Assembly (NCBI GenBank): GCA_025210735.1
Contig: JAOARD010000032.1
Span: forward strand, 33,718 to 97,717
DNA length: 64,000 nt
Direction of reading: 5' to 3'
DNA from: Bacteroidales bacterium
GTDB lineage: Bacteria; Bacteroidota; Bacteroidia; Bacteroidales; UBA6680
Part shown: positions 63,350-64,000 of the stretch, piece by piece
How the letters are laid out: each line of letters begins with the position of its first letter
How positions within the stretch are numbered: position 1 is the first letter of the stretch
Notes under the pieces: generated by a model
What the model was told of the DNA's origin: nothing
The model's database searches: none
Seen by the model: the letters and a program-made list of their open reading frames with translations, nothing else
Made by a program: the position numbers and the translations under genes

Positions 63350-63380
63350 TTTGGAGTAGTTATAAATAACTACTATATTG
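63350..63380 (+). promoter_or_regulatory. Promoter of small-RNA unit 4
   Basis: TTTG (63350-63353), 20 bp, TATATTG (63374-63380), then CATATG. The spacer contains the perfect inverted repeat GTAGTTATAAATAACTAC. Confidence 0.65.
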
Positions 63381-63388
63381 CATATGTA

Positions 63389-63552
63389 TTAATGATCACA
63401 ATGATGATTTTTGGTACAGAGTTAAGATAAATATTGAAATAAAGAGATTAAAGATACGGCGCTTGCATATTAGTGTCAACTAACCTGAATACAACAGGTT
63501 TTCATAAATGTTCTGGGGTTTACGGCGAGAGTTCTTCTCGCCGTATTTTTTT
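63389..63552 (+). ncRNA. Small-RNA-like unit 4
   Basis: The predicted RNA is about 164 nt. The module from 63453 is identical to units 2 and 3. The terminator hairpin at 63521-63545 is followed by a T-run to 63552. The 5' part differs from unit 5 at only a few positions. Confidence 0.68.
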
Positions 63553-63812
63553 GACCTTTAAGCCGTTTTCGGTCGCTTAAAAAATCTGATTACACTTATT
63601 GAATAATTTATAATATAAGTCGGGATACAAGCTAGCTTAATATTTGTATGTGTTTTAGTAATCATTCTCGGCTTTATACCAGATGCTAATTACAATATAT
63701 TATTACTCAGATATTGTATGCTTGAGATTGATTAAATATGTATTGTTTATAGTTTTGATAATTAGTAGTTTAATTGTAAATTTATTTCTGAGAATAAATT
63801 TATAACGAAAAA

Positions 63813-63843
63813 TTTGGAGTAGTTATAAATAACTACTATATTG
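63813..63843 (+). promoter_or_regulatory. Promoter of small-RNA unit 5
   Basis: TTTG (63813-63816), 20 bp with the same GTAGTTATAAATAACTAC inverted repeat as unit 4, TATATTG (63837-63843), then CATATG. Confidence 0.65.
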
Positions 63844-63851
63844 CATATGTA

Positions 63852-64000
63852 TTAATGATCGCAATGATGATTTTTGATACAGAATTAAGATAAATATTGA
63901 AAGAAAGAGATTAAAGATACGGCGCTTGCATATTAGTGTCAACTAACCTGAATACAACAGGTTTTCATAAATGTTCTGGGGTTTACGGCGAGAGTTCTTC
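63852..64000 (+). ncRNA. Small-RNA-like unit 5 (cut by the window end)
   Basis: The module from 63916 is identical to units 2-4 as far as the window goes, ending inside the terminator hairpin. The family therefore continues to the window edge and may have further members beyond. Confidence 0.65.

Noticed and set aside
61795..64000. The repeated modules as a CRISPR array or integron attC sites
   Set aside because: Copies are 281-711 bp apart with promoter-like and unique sequence between them, there are no cas or integrase genes, and each repeat ends in a terminator with T-run.

Overview
The window is low-GC DNA from a member of the Bacteroidota, probably Bacteroidales/Marinilabiliales-like (order is a guess). 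The evidence is TonB-dependent receptors with a carboxypeptidase-like N-domain, a type IX secretion (T9SS) C-terminal domain, SigZ-type sigma factors, LytTR and AraC regulators, and several promoters of the Bacteroidota form TTG-N19-TAnnTTTG. Most genes from 1 to 48.6 kb are on the minus strand. From 48.8 to 57.6 kb they are on the plus strand. The last 2.6 kb is almost gene-free.

Layout. (1) 0-4 kb: end of a TPR protein, a degenerate 21-bp repeat array, a small membrane protein, an S9 peptidase lipoprotein and tRNA-Leu(GAG) with its promoter and terminator. (2) 4.0-16.4 kb: an arsenic/thiol-metal resistance cluster, all on the minus strand. It starts at an ArsR with a double palindromic operator and runs through ArsC, ACR3, a SigZ-type sigma factor, a porin, a MerT-like membrane protein, a 56-aa Cys-rich peptide, a GST, a double thioredoxin-fold protein, a PatB-type C-S lyase, a rhodanese, a TauE permease, a second ArsR, a frameshifted TonB receptor, a Cys-rich HMA-like protein and a second SigZ-like factor. 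Twin cysteines recur in most of these proteins. (3) 16.5-37.9 kb: a 1359-aa T9SS surface protein, reductases (SDR, MDR, DHFR-like), S41 peptidase, LytTR and Crp regulators, metallophosphoesterase, a thioredoxin/beta-barrel fusion and two tandem serine hydrolases. (4) 37.9-51.5 kb: a peptidase E-like protein, then a TolC-HlyD-ABC-FtsX-transglutaminase-FtsX export operon. It reads from a textbook sigma-54 promoter and faces a divergent NtrC-type regulator and its histidine kinase. (5) 51.6-57.7 kb: MarC, a fluoride riboswitch with a CLC-F type channel, two AraC regulators, a peroxiredoxin and a DMT exporter. (6) 57.7-61.3 kb: a LytTR response regulator and a giant propeller sensor kinase. (7) 61.5-64 kb: five promoter-terminator units that share a nearly identical ~100-nt 3' module. 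This looks like a family of small RNA genes, and it runs off the end of the window.

Three repeat systems cut across the gene map: the small-RNA-like units; a dispersed leader element, found immediately upstream of at least five start codons, that carries a mini-ORF ending 4 nt before the next gene; and two intergenic arrays with a strict 21-bp period. A fourth, a 9-bp direct repeat beside a hairpin, occurs twice. The small-RNA array and the mini-ORF leader are the strongest candidates for something undescribed.
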